The notes beneath the pieces were generated by a model. That model worked only from the letters and a program-made list of their open reading frames with translations. It searched no databases and was not told where the DNA came from. A DNA stretch of 64,000 nucleotides from Actinoplanes sp. TBRC 11911 (GTDB lineage Bacteria > Actinomycetota > Actinomycetes > Mycobacteriales > Micromonosporaceae): the NCBI RefSeq assembly GCF_012933445.1, contig NZ_JABBNC010000011.1, forward strand, positions 179,675-243,674, written 5' to 3'. The position numbers were made by a program, and so were the translations under genes. Shown here in pieces: positions 1 through 8,176 of this stretch; the first letter of the stretch is position 1; the number at the start of each line of letters is the position of its first letter.

Positions 1-2
1 GC

Positions 3-155
3 AACGAGACCGGCTACCGTGAGGCGGCCAGCGCCGGGGTCACCGAGACGTACTCGCTGACGGACCACTTCGGGTCCACCGAGGCGGCGCTGGAGCGCCC
101 GGCCGAGGGACTACGTGATCTTGCTGGGCGAATCGCCCGGCTGTGGAGCCGGTGA
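3..155 (+). CDS. Glycerate kinase, C-terminal end (partial)
   Basis: The window opens inside a reading frame that ends at TGA 153-155 and encodes about 50 residues finishing RLAGRIARLWSR-like, with the preceding stretch TYSLTDHFGSTEAALERPAE. This resembles the C-terminus of the GlxK-type glycerate kinases, which phosphorylate glycerate to a phosphoglycerate. The call leans partly on context: in M. tuberculosis the glycerate kinase gene Rv2205c sits next to the A-type Fe-S protein gene Rv2204c, and the next gene here is that protein. Only the tail is visible, so no catalytic residue can be checked. Confidence 0.55.
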   Translation, partial: NETGYREAASAGVTETYSLTDHFGSTEAALERPAEGLRDLAGRIARLWSR

Positions 156-170
156 ACTAAGCCACCGAGA

Positions 171-199
171 TTGGGAATCTTGGGAAATAGGGTTAGCGT
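171..199 (+). promoter_or_regulatory. Possible sigma-70-type promoter of erpA
   Basis: TTGGGA (171-176) and TAGCGT (194-199) are separated by 17 bp and lie about 50 bp upstream of the erpA GTG, in a short AT-richer gap between two genes. This is a pattern match by eye only, and both hexamers deviate from consensus. Confidence 0.3.
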
Positions 200-246
200 T
201 TGCTTGTACGGCAGAAGACCGTTCGCACCTGGCAGGGAGATACGCA

Positions 247-606
247 GTGACCACTGAAACGCACACCGAAACGAGCACGGCGTCCGGCGTTGTTCTGACC
301 GACGTCGCAGCGGTGAAGGTCAAGGCGCTGATCGAACAAGAGGGGCGCGACGACCTGCGCCTGCGTATCGCCGTTCAGCCCGGCGGCTGCTCCGGCCTGC
401 GCTACCAGCTCTTCTTCGACGAGCGCTCGCTCGACGGCGACGTCGTCAACGACTTCGGCGGCGTCGGCGTGGTCGTGGACCGCATGTCCGCGCCGTACCT
501 GACCGGTGCGACGATCGACTTCGCGGACCGCATCGACGCCCAGGGCTTCACGATCGACAACCCCAACGCGCAGTCCTCCTGCGCCTGTGGCGACTCGTTC
601 CACTGA
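247..606 (+). CDS. erpA: A-type iron-sulfur cluster insertion/carrier protein (ErpA/HesB family)
   Basis: A 119-residue protein, the usual length for A-type Fe-S carriers, which bind a cluster and pass it to apo-enzymes in the cytoplasm. The three family cysteines are present: Cys48 in QPGGCSG and Cys112/Cys114 in the C-terminal SCACG motif. I chose GTG 247 because AGGGAGA lies just upstream (about 233-239) and the conserved fold begins shortly after; an earlier in-frame start at 115 would overlap the preceding gene's end. The nearby cysteine desulfurase and the bc1-aa3 genes (Rieske, hemes) fit a role supplying clusters to respiration. Confidence 0.93.
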   Translation: MTTETHTETSTASGVVLTDVAAVKVKALIEQEGRDDLRLRIAVQPGGCSGLRYQLFFDERSLDGDVVNDFGGVGVVVDRMSAPYLTGATIDFADRIDAQGFTIDNPNAQSSCACGDSFH

Positions 607-626
607 TCGTCACCTGACCGCATCCA

Positions 627-660
627 GGCCGTCCCCTTTCGGGGGCGGCCTGTTGTCATT
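627..660 (+). terminator. Intrinsic terminator after erpA
   Basis: Ten-base arms GGCCGTCCCC and GGGGGCGGCC flank a TTTC loop (627-650; one G-T wobble) and are followed by TGTTGTCATT. It lies 20 bp past the erpA stop, in the gap before adoK. Confidence 0.7.
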
Positions 661-716
661 GGCGTGCCGTTAGGCTGGGCGCGCAATGCCACGTTCCCCA
701 AACATCGAGGGCCGAA

Positions 717-1694
717 ATGAAGATCGCCGTCACCGGCTCGATCGCGACCGATCACCTGATGCACTTCCCGGGCCGGTTCGCCGACCAGTTCATCGCTGAC
801 CAGCTGCACAAGGTGTCGCTGTCCTTCCTCGTCGACGACCTGGTCGTCCGGCGTGGGGGCGTCGCGCCGAACATCGCGTACGGCATGGGCAAGCTGGGTC
901 TGCGCCCGATCCTGGTGGGCGCGGTCGGCGCCGACTTCGCCGACTACCGGTCGTGGCTCGAGCGGCACGGCGTGGACTGCGACTCGGTGCACATCAGCGA
1001 GGTCGCGCACACCGCGCGCTTCGTCTGCACCACCGATGACGATCTCAACCAGATCGCCTCGTTCTACGCGGGCGCCATGTCCGAGGCCCGCAACATCGAG
1101 CTGGCCCCGGTCGACGCCCGCGCCGGCGGCCTCGACCTGGTGCTGATCAGCGCGAACGACCCGGCCGCCATGATCCGGCACTCGGAGGAATCCCGGGCCC
1201 GCGGATACAAGTTCGCCGCCGACCCGTCGCAGCAGCTCGCCCGGATGGACGGCAGCGACGTGCTGACCCTGATCAGCGGCGCGGAGTACCTGCTCACCAA
1301 CGAGTACGAGCGGTCGCTGCTGGAGACCAAGGCCGGGCTCACCGGCGAGCAGGTGCTCGAGCAGGTCAAGGTGCGGGTGACCACGCTCGGCAAGGACGGC
1401 GTGGAGATCACCGGCCGCGACATCGAGCGCATCCACGTGCCGGTCGTGCCGAACGTCATCCCGGCCGACCCGACCGGTGTCGGCGACGGCTTCCGGGCGG
1501 GTTTCTTCACCGCCATCTCGTGGGGCGTCGGCCTTCAGCGGGCGGCGCAGGTCGGCTCGCTGGTCGCCGCGCTGGTCCTGGAGACGGTCGGCCCCCAGGA
1601 GTACGAGGTGCGCACCGAGGACCTCGTCAAGCGCTTCGCCGCGGCGTACGGGGATGACGCCGCCGCCGAGATCACACCGTTCCTGCCCGCCTGA
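717..1694 (+). CDS. adoK: PfkB-family adenosine kinase (AdoK-like)
   Basis: A 325-residue ribokinase-fold kinase. It begins IAVTGSIATDHLM and continues with HKVSLSFLVDDL, and its PfkB signature DPTGVGDGFRAG (with the catalytic Asp) lies near residue 250. Length and these stretches closely match M. tuberculosis AdoK (Rv2202c), which phosphorylates adenosine to AMP in purine salvage. The ATG is preceded by GAGG at 707-710. The gene sits in the same order as in mycobacteria (glycerate kinase, Fe-S carrier, adoK, then ctaC). Adenosine specificity is inferred from homology; it could act on another ribosyl substrate. Confidence 0.9.
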   Translation: MKIAVTGSIATDHLMHFPGRFADQFIADQLHKVSLSFLVDDLVVRRGGVAPNIAYGMGKLGLRPILVGAVGADFADYRSWLERHGVDCDSVHISEVAHTARFVCTTDDDLNQIASFYAGAMSEARNIELAPVDARAGGLDLVLISANDPAAMIRHSEESRARGYKFAADPSQQLARMDGSDVLTLISGAEYLLTNEYERSLLETKAGLTGEQVLEQVKVRVTTLGKDGVEITGRDIERIHVPVVPNVIPADPTGVGDGFRAGFFTAISWGVGLQRAAQVGSLVAALVLETVGPQEYEVRTEDLVKRFAAAYGDDAAAEITPFLPA

Positions 1695-1695
1695 G

Positions 1696-2196
1696 ATGGT
1701 CCTGGCTGTCTTCGCCGGTCTGCCCGGTGTCGGCAAGAGCACGCTCGCCGCGCGGGTGGCCGCCGAGCTGCCCGCGGCAGTGCTCGCCGTCGACACGGTC
1801 GACTTCACGCTGCGGCGCTACGAGGTGACCGAGCCGCGTCCCGGATTGGCCGCGTACGGCGTGGTGGCGGCCCTCGCCGAGGTGCAACTCACGATCGGGC
1901 ACCACGTGATCATCGACGCGGTGAACCCGGGACGGCCGGCCCGGCAGCTCTGGGTCGACCTCGCCGAGCGCCTGAAGGTGCCGATGCGGGTCGTCGAGGT
2001 GGTCGTCGGCGACGACGCGGAACACCGGCGGCGGGTCGAGGCCCGGTTCGCGGCCCGCGACCACGACGGGGTCCCGGACTGGGTGCGGGTGCTGGAACGG
2101 CAGGCCGAGTACGAGCCGTACCTCGGCCCGCGCCTGGTCGTGGACACGTTTTTGGCCGAGGACCCGGTCGGCCCGATCGTCGCCTACCTCAGCTGA
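1696..2196 (+). CDS. P-loop kinase-like NTPase (AAA_33 type)
   Basis: A 166-residue protein with a Walker A motif GLPGVGKST at residues 8-16 at the very N-terminus, followed by an alpha/beta NMP-kinase-like body with Asp-rich strands (VDTVDF, IIDAVNPG). Such small predicted kinases phosphorylate small molecules, but the substrate is not deducible here. The ATG is one base past the adoK stop, so the two are probably cotranscribed. Its 3' end overlaps the convergent tusA-like gene by 8 bp. No nearby gene points to a substrate. Confidence 0.8.
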   Translation: MVLAVFAGLPGVGKSTLAARVAAELPAAVLAVDTVDFTLRRYEVTEPRPGLAAYGVVAALAEVQLTIGHHVIIDAVNPGRPARQLWVDLAERLKVPMRVVEVVVGDDAEHRRRVEARFAARDHDGVPDWVRVLERQAEYEPYLGPRLVVDTFLAEDPVGPIVAYLS

Positions 2197-2398
2197 CCCG
2201 CCGCACCTCGAACGCGGCGGGCTCGGGGGAGCCCAGATACTCCTGACCTTTCATCCGGCACCAGGCCGGGATGTCGTTGCGCGCGGCCGGATCGTCGGCG
2301 AGGACCCGGATGACCTCGCCGACCGCGACCTTCCCGATGTTCTGCGCGAGGCGGATCACCGGGAGCGGGCACTTCTGCCCGAGGCAGTCCAGCGTCAC
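2189..2398 (-). CDS. TusA-family sulfur carrier protein
   Basis: A 69-residue protein starting VTLDCLGQKCPLPV. The CPxP motif with the sulfur-accepting cysteine (Cys10) is the hallmark of TusA/SirA/YedF proteins, which take persulfide sulfur from a cysteine desulfurase and relay it to tRNA or cofactor thiolation. The GTG start overlaps the stop codon of the upstream cysteine desulfurase (ATGTGA), so the two are translationally coupled. That arrangement supports a donor-acceptor pair. The final acceptor is unknown. Confidence 0.85.
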   Translation of the reverse strand: MTLDCLGQKCPLPVIRLAQNIGKVAVGEVIRVLADDPAARNDIPAWCRMKGQEYLGSPEPAAFEVRRVS

Positions 2399-3564
2399 AT
2401 CCCCGCCTCCGCCCGGATCTCGGCGACCAGCCCGGGCAGGACCGCGAGGAAGCGGTCCACCTCCTCGGCCGTCGTGTCCCGGTGCAGCGACACCCGGACG
2501 TTGCCGTGGCTCAGCACGCCCATCGCCTCCAGCACGTGGCTGGGCCGCAGCGTGGACGCGGTGCACGACGAGCCCGACGACACCGCGAAACCGCGCCGGT
2601 CCAGCGCGTGCAGCAGCGCCTCGCCGTCCACGTACAGGCAGGAGAAGGTGACCAGGTGGGGGAGCCGCCGGTCGGGGTCGCCGACCACCTCGACGTCCGG
2701 CACGGTCGCGGCGACCCGCTCGCGGATCCTCGCCACCAGCGCCGTCTGCCGGGCCGCGACCGAGCTCGCCTCGCCCAGCACCGCCCGCAGGCTGGCCGCC
2801 GCGGCCACCACGGCCGGGAGGTCGACAGCGCCGGGCGCGCCGGGGCGATAAAGATCATCCTGTGGAAAAGGTGAGATCCAGCGCACACCCTTGCGTACGA
2901 CGAGCACGCCCACTCCGGGCGGGCCGCCCCACTTGTGCGCGCTGGCGCTGAGCAAGGACCAGCCCGCCGGCACCTCCGCGTGGCCGATCGACTGGGCTGC
3001 GTCCACGAACAGGGGCACCCCGGCCTCGGCGCAGTAGCCGGCCGCGGCCGCGACCGGCTGCAGTGTGCCCACCTCGTGACTGGCGCTGATCAGGCTGGCC
3101 AGCGCGGTGCCGGGCGCGGACACGGCCCGGTCCCATGCGTCCAGGTCGATGCGGCCGAGCCGGTCCACCGGCACCTCGACCGCCTTGCCGGTGCGGGCCG
3201 CGTGCAGCACCGCCGAATGCTCGATCGCGGAATGCACCAGCGTGTCGCCCTGCCGCGCGCGTCCGGCGCGGCCGCCGAGCACCGCGGCCTGGGCGGCGGC
3301 CGTGCCCGAGGGCCAGAGGGAGATCTCGTCCGGGCGTACCGCGAGGGCCTCGGCGAAAGCGGCCCGGGCCGCCTCGGCGAGCTGTTGCGCCCGCCGGCCC
3401 GCGGCATAGAGGCGGACCGGATCCGCCCATCCGTCGGCCAGCGCGGCGAGCAACGCCTCCCGCGCCACCGGATGAAGCGGCGCGGCCGTAGCCGCGTCCA
3501 GGTACGCCGCGCGAACCGCCCTGTCATCCACCTTGGGAACGGTATCGTCCGGTTGTCGGGGCAT
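2395..3564 (-). CDS. Cysteine desulfurase (class V aminotransferase fold)
   Basis: A PLP-dependent enzyme of about 389 residues that removes sulfur from cysteine. The PLP lysine is Lys211 in SASAHKWGG, and the mobile-loop cysteine that carries the persulfide is Cys334 in SSGSSCTAST, followed by RPSHVLEAMG as in IscS/NifS. The start is uncertain: ATG at 3564 (MPRQPDD) is chosen, with downstream GTGs also possible; the frame remains open to 3741 but would then overlap the divergent ctaC leader. It is coupled to the TusA-like gene and lies a few genes from erpA, suggesting Fe-S or thio-modification supply. Confidence 0.88.
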   Translation of the reverse strand: MPRQPDDTVPKVDDRAVRAAYLDAATAAPLHPVAREALLAALADGWADPVRLYAAGRRAQQLAEAARAAFAEALAVRPDEISLWPSGTAAAQAAVLGGRAGRARQGDTLVHSAIEHSAVLHAARTGKAVEVPVDRLGRIDLDAWDRAVSAPGTALASLISASHEVGTLQPVAAAAGYCAEAGVPLFVDAAQSIGHAEVPAGWSLLSASAHKWGGPPGVGVLVVRKGVRWISPFPQDDLYRPGAPGAVDLPAVVAAAASLRAVLGEASSVAARQTALVARIRERVAATVPDVEVVGDPDRRLPHLVTFSCLYVDGEALLHALDRRGFAVSSGSSCTASTLRPSHVLEAMGVLSHGNVRVSLHRDTTAEEVDRFLAVLPGLVAEIRAEAGM

Positions 3565-3716
3565 GTGCCGTGCGGGTGGAGATCCGACCCCCGCAACAGA
3601 ATGGGACGGCCTGGTCGAGTAATGTGCGACCGTCAGTGACGCCTTGCCGCCCACGTTCCTTTTCAGGCGGGGACAGTCGTTTCGGGTGGGCGGCGCTGCT
3701 AGGGAGGCAGGAGCAG

Positions 3717-4682
3717 GTGGGCGCAAGAAAAGCGGCCGCACGGCCGAGAGTCGCAGTCCGCATCGCCGGGCTCGGTATCGGTGCGGTGACGTTACTGATG
3801 GTGCTCTCGGGCTGCTCGATCGAGAGCTTCGGGAGCAAGTTCGGCAACTTCGGCTGGCCCAGCAACGGCATCAGCCTGCAGGCCCACAAGATGTACGACC
3901 TCTGGATCGCCGCGGTGGTCGCCGCGCTCGTCGTCGGCATCTTCGTGTGGGGCCTGATCTTCTGGTGCATCATCCGCTACCGCAAGCGTGGCGACGCGCT
4001 GCCGGTGCAGACGCGCTTCAACATGCCGATGGAGGTCCTCTACACGGTCACCCCGGTGCTCGTGGTCGTGGTCCTCTTCTACTACACGGCGATCGTGCAG
4101 ACCGACGTGGACAAACTCTCGAAGAACCCGGATCAGGTCGTCCAGATCACCGCGTTCAAGTGGAACTGGGAGTTCGACTACCGCGACGGCCAGGGCGCGC
4201 AGGCCAACACGGTCGCGTCCACCGTCGGCTCGTCCGAGGTCATCCCGCTGCTCGTCCTGCCGACCAACGAGACGATCCGGTTCGAGGAGACCAGCAAGGA
4301 CGTCATCCACTCGTTCTGGGTGCCCGAGCTGCTCTTCAAGCGCGACGTCTTCCCCGGTAACGTGCGCAACGTGTTCGAGGTGACGCTCGACAAGGAAGGC
4401 AGATACGTCGGTAGATGTGCCGAACTCTGTGGCACCTACCATGCCTTCATGCAGTTCGAGCTGGTGGCGGTCTCGCCACAGAAGTTCGATCAATACCTGC
4501 AGGCGAAGATCGCCGGGCAGACCACGCAGCAGGCCATGGCGACGATCGGTTTCACCGGCAACCAGGCGTACGCGGTGACCACCGAGCCGTTCGACACCCG
4601 GCGCCAGAAGAACAGCTGGAACCAGCACGACGCGGTTCAGGGAAGCGATTCGCCGAACACCGTTCCGGCTTCGGGGAACTAG
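3717..4682 (+). CDS. ctaC: Cytochrome c oxidase subunit II (CtaC), lipoprotein form
   Basis: A 321-residue subunit II of the aa3 oxidase, which receives electrons at CuA on the outer membrane face. The GTG at 3717 follows a strong AGGGAGGCAGGAG site (3700-3713). A signal segment ends in the lipobox LSGC with Cys33, and two membrane helices follow. The CuA ligands are in CAELCGTYHAFM near residue 240. The frame is open further upstream, but that part has no coding character. It is followed 9 bp later by ctaF. Unlike Streptomyces, ctaD does not lie between ctaC and ctaF. Confidence 0.96.
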   Translation: MGARKAAARPRVAVRIAGLGIGAVTLLMVLSGCSIESFGSKFGNFGWPSNGISLQAHKMYDLWIAAVVAALVVGIFVWGLIFWCIIRYRKRGDALPVQTRFNMPMEVLYTVTPVLVVVVLFYYTAIVQTDVDKLSKNPDQVVQITAFKWNWEFDYRDGQGAQANTVASTVGSSEVIPLLVLPTNETIRFEETSKDVIHSFWVPELLFKRDVFPGNVRNVFEVTLDKEGRYVGRCAELCGTYHAFMQFELVAVSPQKFDQYLQAKIAGQTTQQAMATIGFTGNQAYAVTTEPFDTRRQKNSWNQHDAVQGSDSPNTVPASGN

Positions 4683-4691
4683 GGGACAGCC

Positions 4692-5117
4692 GTGAGGACC
4701 GAGTACAAAATCTTCGCCGGTGTCGCCGGCTTCCTGTTCGCCGCCGCGGCGGTCTACGGGGCGTGGACACACGGCGCTGATGGCGAGATCGAGTGGATCG
4801 GCTTCGTCGCGCTGATCCTCTCCGGACTCCTGTGCACGATGTGCGGCGGCTTCTTCTGGTTCGTCGCCCGCCGTATCGATCTGCGGCCGGAGGACCGGGA
4901 GGACGGCGAGATCGCCGAGGGCGCCGGCGAGGTCGGCTTCTTCAGCCCGGGCAGCTACTGGCCGTTCGGGGTGGCGCTGTCCGCCACCATCGCGGGCATG
5001 GGTCTGGCGTTCTGGCAGTGGTGGCTGATCGCGGTCGGCATGCTCTGCGTCATCTTCTCCGCGTCGTCCATGATCTTCGAGTACTACAGCGGCACGCGGC
5101 ACACCGCCGAGCATTAG
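4692..5117 (+). CDS. ctaF: Cytochrome c oxidase subunit IV (actinobacterial CtaF)
   Basis: A 141-residue integral membrane protein with four predicted helices (two near residues 8-60, two near 95-135). This is the size and profile of the actinobacterial subunit IV that stabilises the bc1-aa3 supercomplex. The GTG start is 9 bp after ctaC, so the two form one operon, and a strong terminator follows at 5126. Confidence 0.93.
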   Translation: MRTEYKIFAGVAGFLFAAAAVYGAWTHGADGEIEWIGFVALILSGLLCTMCGGFFWFVARRIDLRPEDREDGEIAEGAGEVGFFSPGSYWPFGVALSATIAGMGLAFWQWWLIAVGMLCVIFSASSMIFEYYSGTRHTAEH

Positions 5118-5125
5118 AGGTTATG

Positions 5126-5163
5126 AAAAAGCCCGCTCCCTCGATGAGGGAGCGGGCTTTTCG
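5126..5163. terminator. Strong bidirectional terminator between ctaF and the zinc-ribbon gene
   Basis: A perfect 12 bp stem GCCCGCTCCCTC / GAGGGAGCGGGC with a GAT loop, flanked by A5 on the left and T6 on the right. It can therefore terminate both ctaF (+) and the convergent small gene at 5168 (-). Confidence 0.93.
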
Positions 5164-5167
5164 TGTT

Positions 5168-5374
5168 TCAGGCGGCGCGGCGTTGCTGCGGGGCTATGCG
5201 GCGCGGGGCATGCGGCGGGAACCACATGTGGACGACGATCGGGGCGACGACCTCGGCCGCGCCGCAGCGGGTGCAGACCAGCTCAGGGCAGTCGTCGTGG
5301 TCGTCGTCGCAAGGCGGCACCTCGAACATCATGTCGCCGTCGCAAATGACACAGCGCAGTTCGCGTTCCGGCAC
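5168..5374 (-). CDS. Small zinc-ribbon protein of unknown function
   Basis: A 68-residue protein with two CxxC pairs, CVIC (residues 8-11) and CTRC (34-37), plus Cys22 and Cys29 in an acidic linker (CDDDHDDC). This pattern indicates a zinc ribbon. The GTG at 5374 is preceded by GAGAGGAG at a good distance, which decides the start in a frame that stays open much further upstream. It lies alone between ctaF and trpD. The basic C-terminus (PHAPRRIAPQQRRA) could contact nucleic acid, but nothing defines a function. Confidence 0.75.
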   Translation of the reverse strand: MPERELRCVICDGDMMFEVPPCDDDHDDCPELVCTRCGAAEVVAPIVVHMWFPPHAPRRIAPQQRRAA

Positions 5375-5508
5375 GGGTGGCTCCTCTCTTCGCCGGAAGG
5401 TGGGAATTACCCGAATGTCATTCAGACGCTGCCACGGAATTCCGGCATAGCGGAGCATTAACAACGGCGTGTCCGCTGTGAGTTGGTGCCGATTTGTTAC
5501 CCGGCGGT

Positions 5509-6567
5509 TTACCCGGCCGCTTTCGCCTTTTGCGCCACATCCACCCAGCGGGCAAGCTGAGCGGTTGCCGCGCCGGAGTCGATAGTTTCCTGGGCCCGGG
5601 CTATTCCGTCCCGCAGCGTGGCTCTCAGGTCGCCGGGGAAGCCGCTCTGTGCCGCGAAGGCGGCCGCCGCGTTCACCGTGACCGCGTCGCGCACCGGCCC
5701 GAGCTCGCCGGCGAAGGTCCGCGAGGCGACGTCGGCGTTGAACGCCACGTCGCCGCCGCGCAGCGCGTCCGGCGCCGAGCGCGGCAGGCCCAGCTCGGTC
5801 GCGTCGATCAGGTGCTCGGTCACCTCGCCGCGGCTGGCCACCCACACCCGGGTGGGCGCCGCCGTGGTGAACTCGTCCAGCCCGTCCGCGCCGCGCATCA
5901 CGATCGTCGAGTCGCCGCGGCCGGCGAACACCGCGGCCATCACCGGCGCCATCCGTAAGTCGAAGCACCCCACCGCGGCCGAGGTCGGCCGGGCCGGGTT
6001 GGTCAGCGGGCCGAGCATGTTGAAGAACGTCGGCACGCCCAGCTCGCGCCGGGTGACCGAGGCGTGCCGCATGCCGGGGTGGTAGCGCGCCGCGAAGCAG
6101 AAGCCGATGCCGGCGTCGGCGACCGTGCGGCCGACCCCCTCCGGTCCGAGGTCCAGCGGGATGCCGAAGAACTCCAGCAGGTCGGCCGTGCCGGTGGTGG
6201 ACGACGCGGACCGGTTGCCGTGCTTGACCACGGTCACCCCGGCCGCGGCCGTGACGATCGCGGCCATCGTCGAGATGTTCACCGTGTTGGCCCGGTCGCC
6301 GCCGGTGCCGACCACGTCGACCGCTGTGGTCCGGGTCTCCTCCGGCAGCGTGATCAAGGTCGCGTTCGCGAGCATCGCCTCGACGAGACCCGCTAACTCG
6401 CCGGGCGTCTCGCCCTTGGCGCGCAGCGCGACCGCGAACCCGGCGATCTGGGCGGGCGACGCGTTGCCCGTCATGATCTCGCCCATCGCCCAGGCGGTAT
6501 CGCGGGAGCCCAGCTCCTCGCCCCGCAGCAGGGCACTCGTCAGGTTCGGCCAGGTGGGTGAACCCAT
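5509..6567 (-). CDS. trpD: Anthranilate phosphoribosyltransferase
   Basis: A 352-residue TrpD, which joins anthranilate to PRPP in tryptophan synthesis. The PRPP-binding signature GTGGDRANT is at residues 87-95, and KHGNRSASS follows as in the family. ATG 6567 has GGAGGC upstream on its strand. No other trp gene is in the window; trpD stands alone beside ctaE in mycobacteria too (Rv2192c), so this is inherited gene order rather than a trp operon. Confidence 0.95.
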   Translation of the reverse strand: MGSPTWPNLTSALLRGEELGSRDTAWAMGEIMTGNASPAQIAGFAVALRAKGETPGELAGLVEAMLANATLITLPEETRTTAVDVVGTGGDRANTVNISTMAAIVTAAAGVTVVKHGNRSASSTTGTADLLEFFGIPLDLGPEGVGRTVADAGIGFCFAARYHPGMRHASVTRRELGVPTFFNMLGPLTNPARPTSAAVGCFDLRMAPVMAAVFAGRGDSTIVMRGADGLDEFTTAAPTRVWVASRGEVTEHLIDATELGLPRSAPDALRGGDVAFNADVASRTFAGELGPVRDAVTVNAAAAFAAQSGFPGDLRATLRDGIARAQETIDSGAATAQLARWVDVAQKAKAAG

Positions 6568-6606
6568 GGCGGGCCTCCGTCGGGGATCACGGCGAACGGG
6601 GATGTG

Positions 6607-7041
6607 TTAGCGGCGCGGACCCATCGTGCCCAGGGGGACGACGCCGTCGCGGTGGTCGCGGAGCATGCCGGCGATGGTCTGGCCGGTGGTGACCGGGTCG
6701 AGCGGGGCGACCAGCGTCTGGTCGACCTGCGCGAACGCGGCGAGCCAGCGGTCCGCGGCGCGGGCGATGACCACGCAGATCGGCGGCGGGAAGTCGTACT
6801 CGTCCTTGGTCTGCCGGGCGATGCCGATGCCGCCCGCGGGGGCCGCCTCGCCGTCCAGCACCATCAGGTCGATCACGTACTTGTCCAGGAGATCGCGGCA
6901 GTCCTCCCAGGTGGCGGCGTCGACGAACTCGACCGTGAGGTCGGCGGCCGGACGCGTGCCGATGGCCAGGCGGATCCGGTCGCGAACCGCGCTGTCGTCG
7001 CTGTAGAGGAGGACCGTGTAGGTCTCCGGCGTGTCGCTCAT
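6607..7041 (-). CDS. Receiver-like (CheY-fold) stand-alone protein
   Basis: A 144-residue protein with a response-regulator receiver pattern: an acidic pair Asp15/Asp16 after the first strand and a candidate phospho-acceptor Asp63 in DLMVLDGE. The usual conserved lysine near the end (KPF) is replaced by APLDP, so normal phosphorylation signalling may be altered. No output domain is present and no histidine kinase is adjacent. It is 39 bp upstream of trpD on the same strand. Confidence 0.7.
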   Translation of the reverse strand: MSDTPETYTVLLYSDDSAVRDRIRLAIGTRPAADLTVEFVDAATWEDCRDLLDKYVIDLMVLDGEAAPAGGIGIARQTKDEYDFPPPICVVIARAADRWLAAFAQVDQTLVAPLDPVTTGQTIAGMLRDHRDGVVPLGTMGPRR

Positions 7042-7094
7042 TGAATGTGCCCCGGTTCACGTCGTGGTTGCTGGCTGGATCGTACCGAACGTCG

Positions 7095-8072
7095 TTACTC
7101 GCTGTCCGGCAGTGGTGCGTTGGCCGGGGCCGGTGTGACGTTGGTCGCCCGCAACCGGGCGGCCTCCTGTGCCTCGGCCCGGTCCAGGGCCCGGTCGATG
7201 CGCCGGGCCTCCCGCTCGGACTGCTTGATCCACTGCAGCACCAGGATGCCGAGCATGGTGACGCTGACGATCTCGCCGCCGGCCCACAGGATGCCGCCCG
7301 CGGTGACCTGGTCGTCGAACGGGTTCACCCAGCTCAGATGCAGGTTCGGGTAGTAGTCGCCGCCGAGCAGCGTCTTGCTCTGCATGATGGTCAGCCCGAG
7401 CACCGTGTGGAACGGCACGGACAGCACCATCAGCAGCGCGCGGGCGGGGTAGGGCCAGCGGTTGGGCAGCGGGTCCAGGCCGAGCAGCGGCCAGAAGAAC
7501 AGGCAACCGACGACGATGAAGTGCACGTGGGTCAGCTCGTGGACCCAGGCGTGCTCCAGGGTCAGCCGGTACAGCCCGGTGAAGTACAGGATGAACGGCG
7601 TCGCCACGAAGAAACCGAACGCGACCAGCGGAAACGTCAGGACGCGTACCGGCGCGCTGTGCAGCGCGGCGAGCAGGCTCTTGCGCGAGGTGCCGTGCAG
7701 CGTGCGCAGCGCGAGGGTGACCGGGGCGCCCAGCGCCAGGAAGATCGGGCCCACCATCGAGAGCACCATGTGCTGGACCATGTGCACGCTCAGCAGCGTG
7801 TCGTCGTACGCCTCGATGCCGGTGACGGTGACCGCCGCGATCGAGCCGAGTCCACCGGCGACGAAGGCCACCGTGCGCCCGACCGGCCACCGATCGCCGC
7901 GCAGCCGCAGCCGGTAGACGCCATATCCGTACAAAGCGACCGCCAGCAGCATGATCAACGCCACCAGGCTGGTCAGGTGGAGCTGCGTGAAGATCGCCCC
8001 GGGCGTGAACGGCGGCAGGTCATTATCCCCGGCGGCTACCAGGAGCGAGGGTGTTTGAACTGGCTGCACCAC
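7095..8072 (-). CDS. Cytochrome c oxidase assembly protein, caa3-type CtaG family
   Basis: A 325-residue protein with about seven or eight predicted membrane helices and the histidine-rich motifs SVHMVQHMVLS and HVHFIVVGCLFFWPLLG typical of the caa3_CtaG family, linked to copper-centre assembly of heme-copper oxidases. It is divergent from ctaE across a 104 bp gap. Two adjacent GTGs (8072 and 8069) can start it; the Shine-Dalgarno is weak. The C-terminal 40 residues are charged and Ala-rich, probably cytoplasmic. Confidence 0.88.
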   Translation of the reverse strand: MVQPVQTPSLLVAAGDNDLPPFTPGAIFTQLHLTSLVALIMLLAVALYGYGVYRLRLRGDRWPVGRTVAFVAGGLGSIAAVTVTGIEAYDDTLLSVHMVQHMVLSMVGPIFLALGAPVTLALRTLHGTSRKSLLAALHSAPVRVLTFPLVAFGFFVATPFILYFTGLYRLTLEHAWVHELTHVHFIVVGCLFFWPLLGLDPLPNRWPYPARALLMVLSVPFHTVLGLTIMQSKTLLGGDYYPNLHLSWVNPFDDQVTAGGILWAGGEIVSVTMLGILVLQWIKQSEREARRIDRALDRAEAQEAARLRATNVTPAPANAPLPDSE

Positions 8073-8176
8073 TTGAGGCTAGGCCCAAGCGGTATCCGCA
8101 TGTCGTATCGGGCCGACACACAGCGGATTCCCACCCCCGCGGCACACACGCCTGATCGCGGGGCAATAATGAGCCC

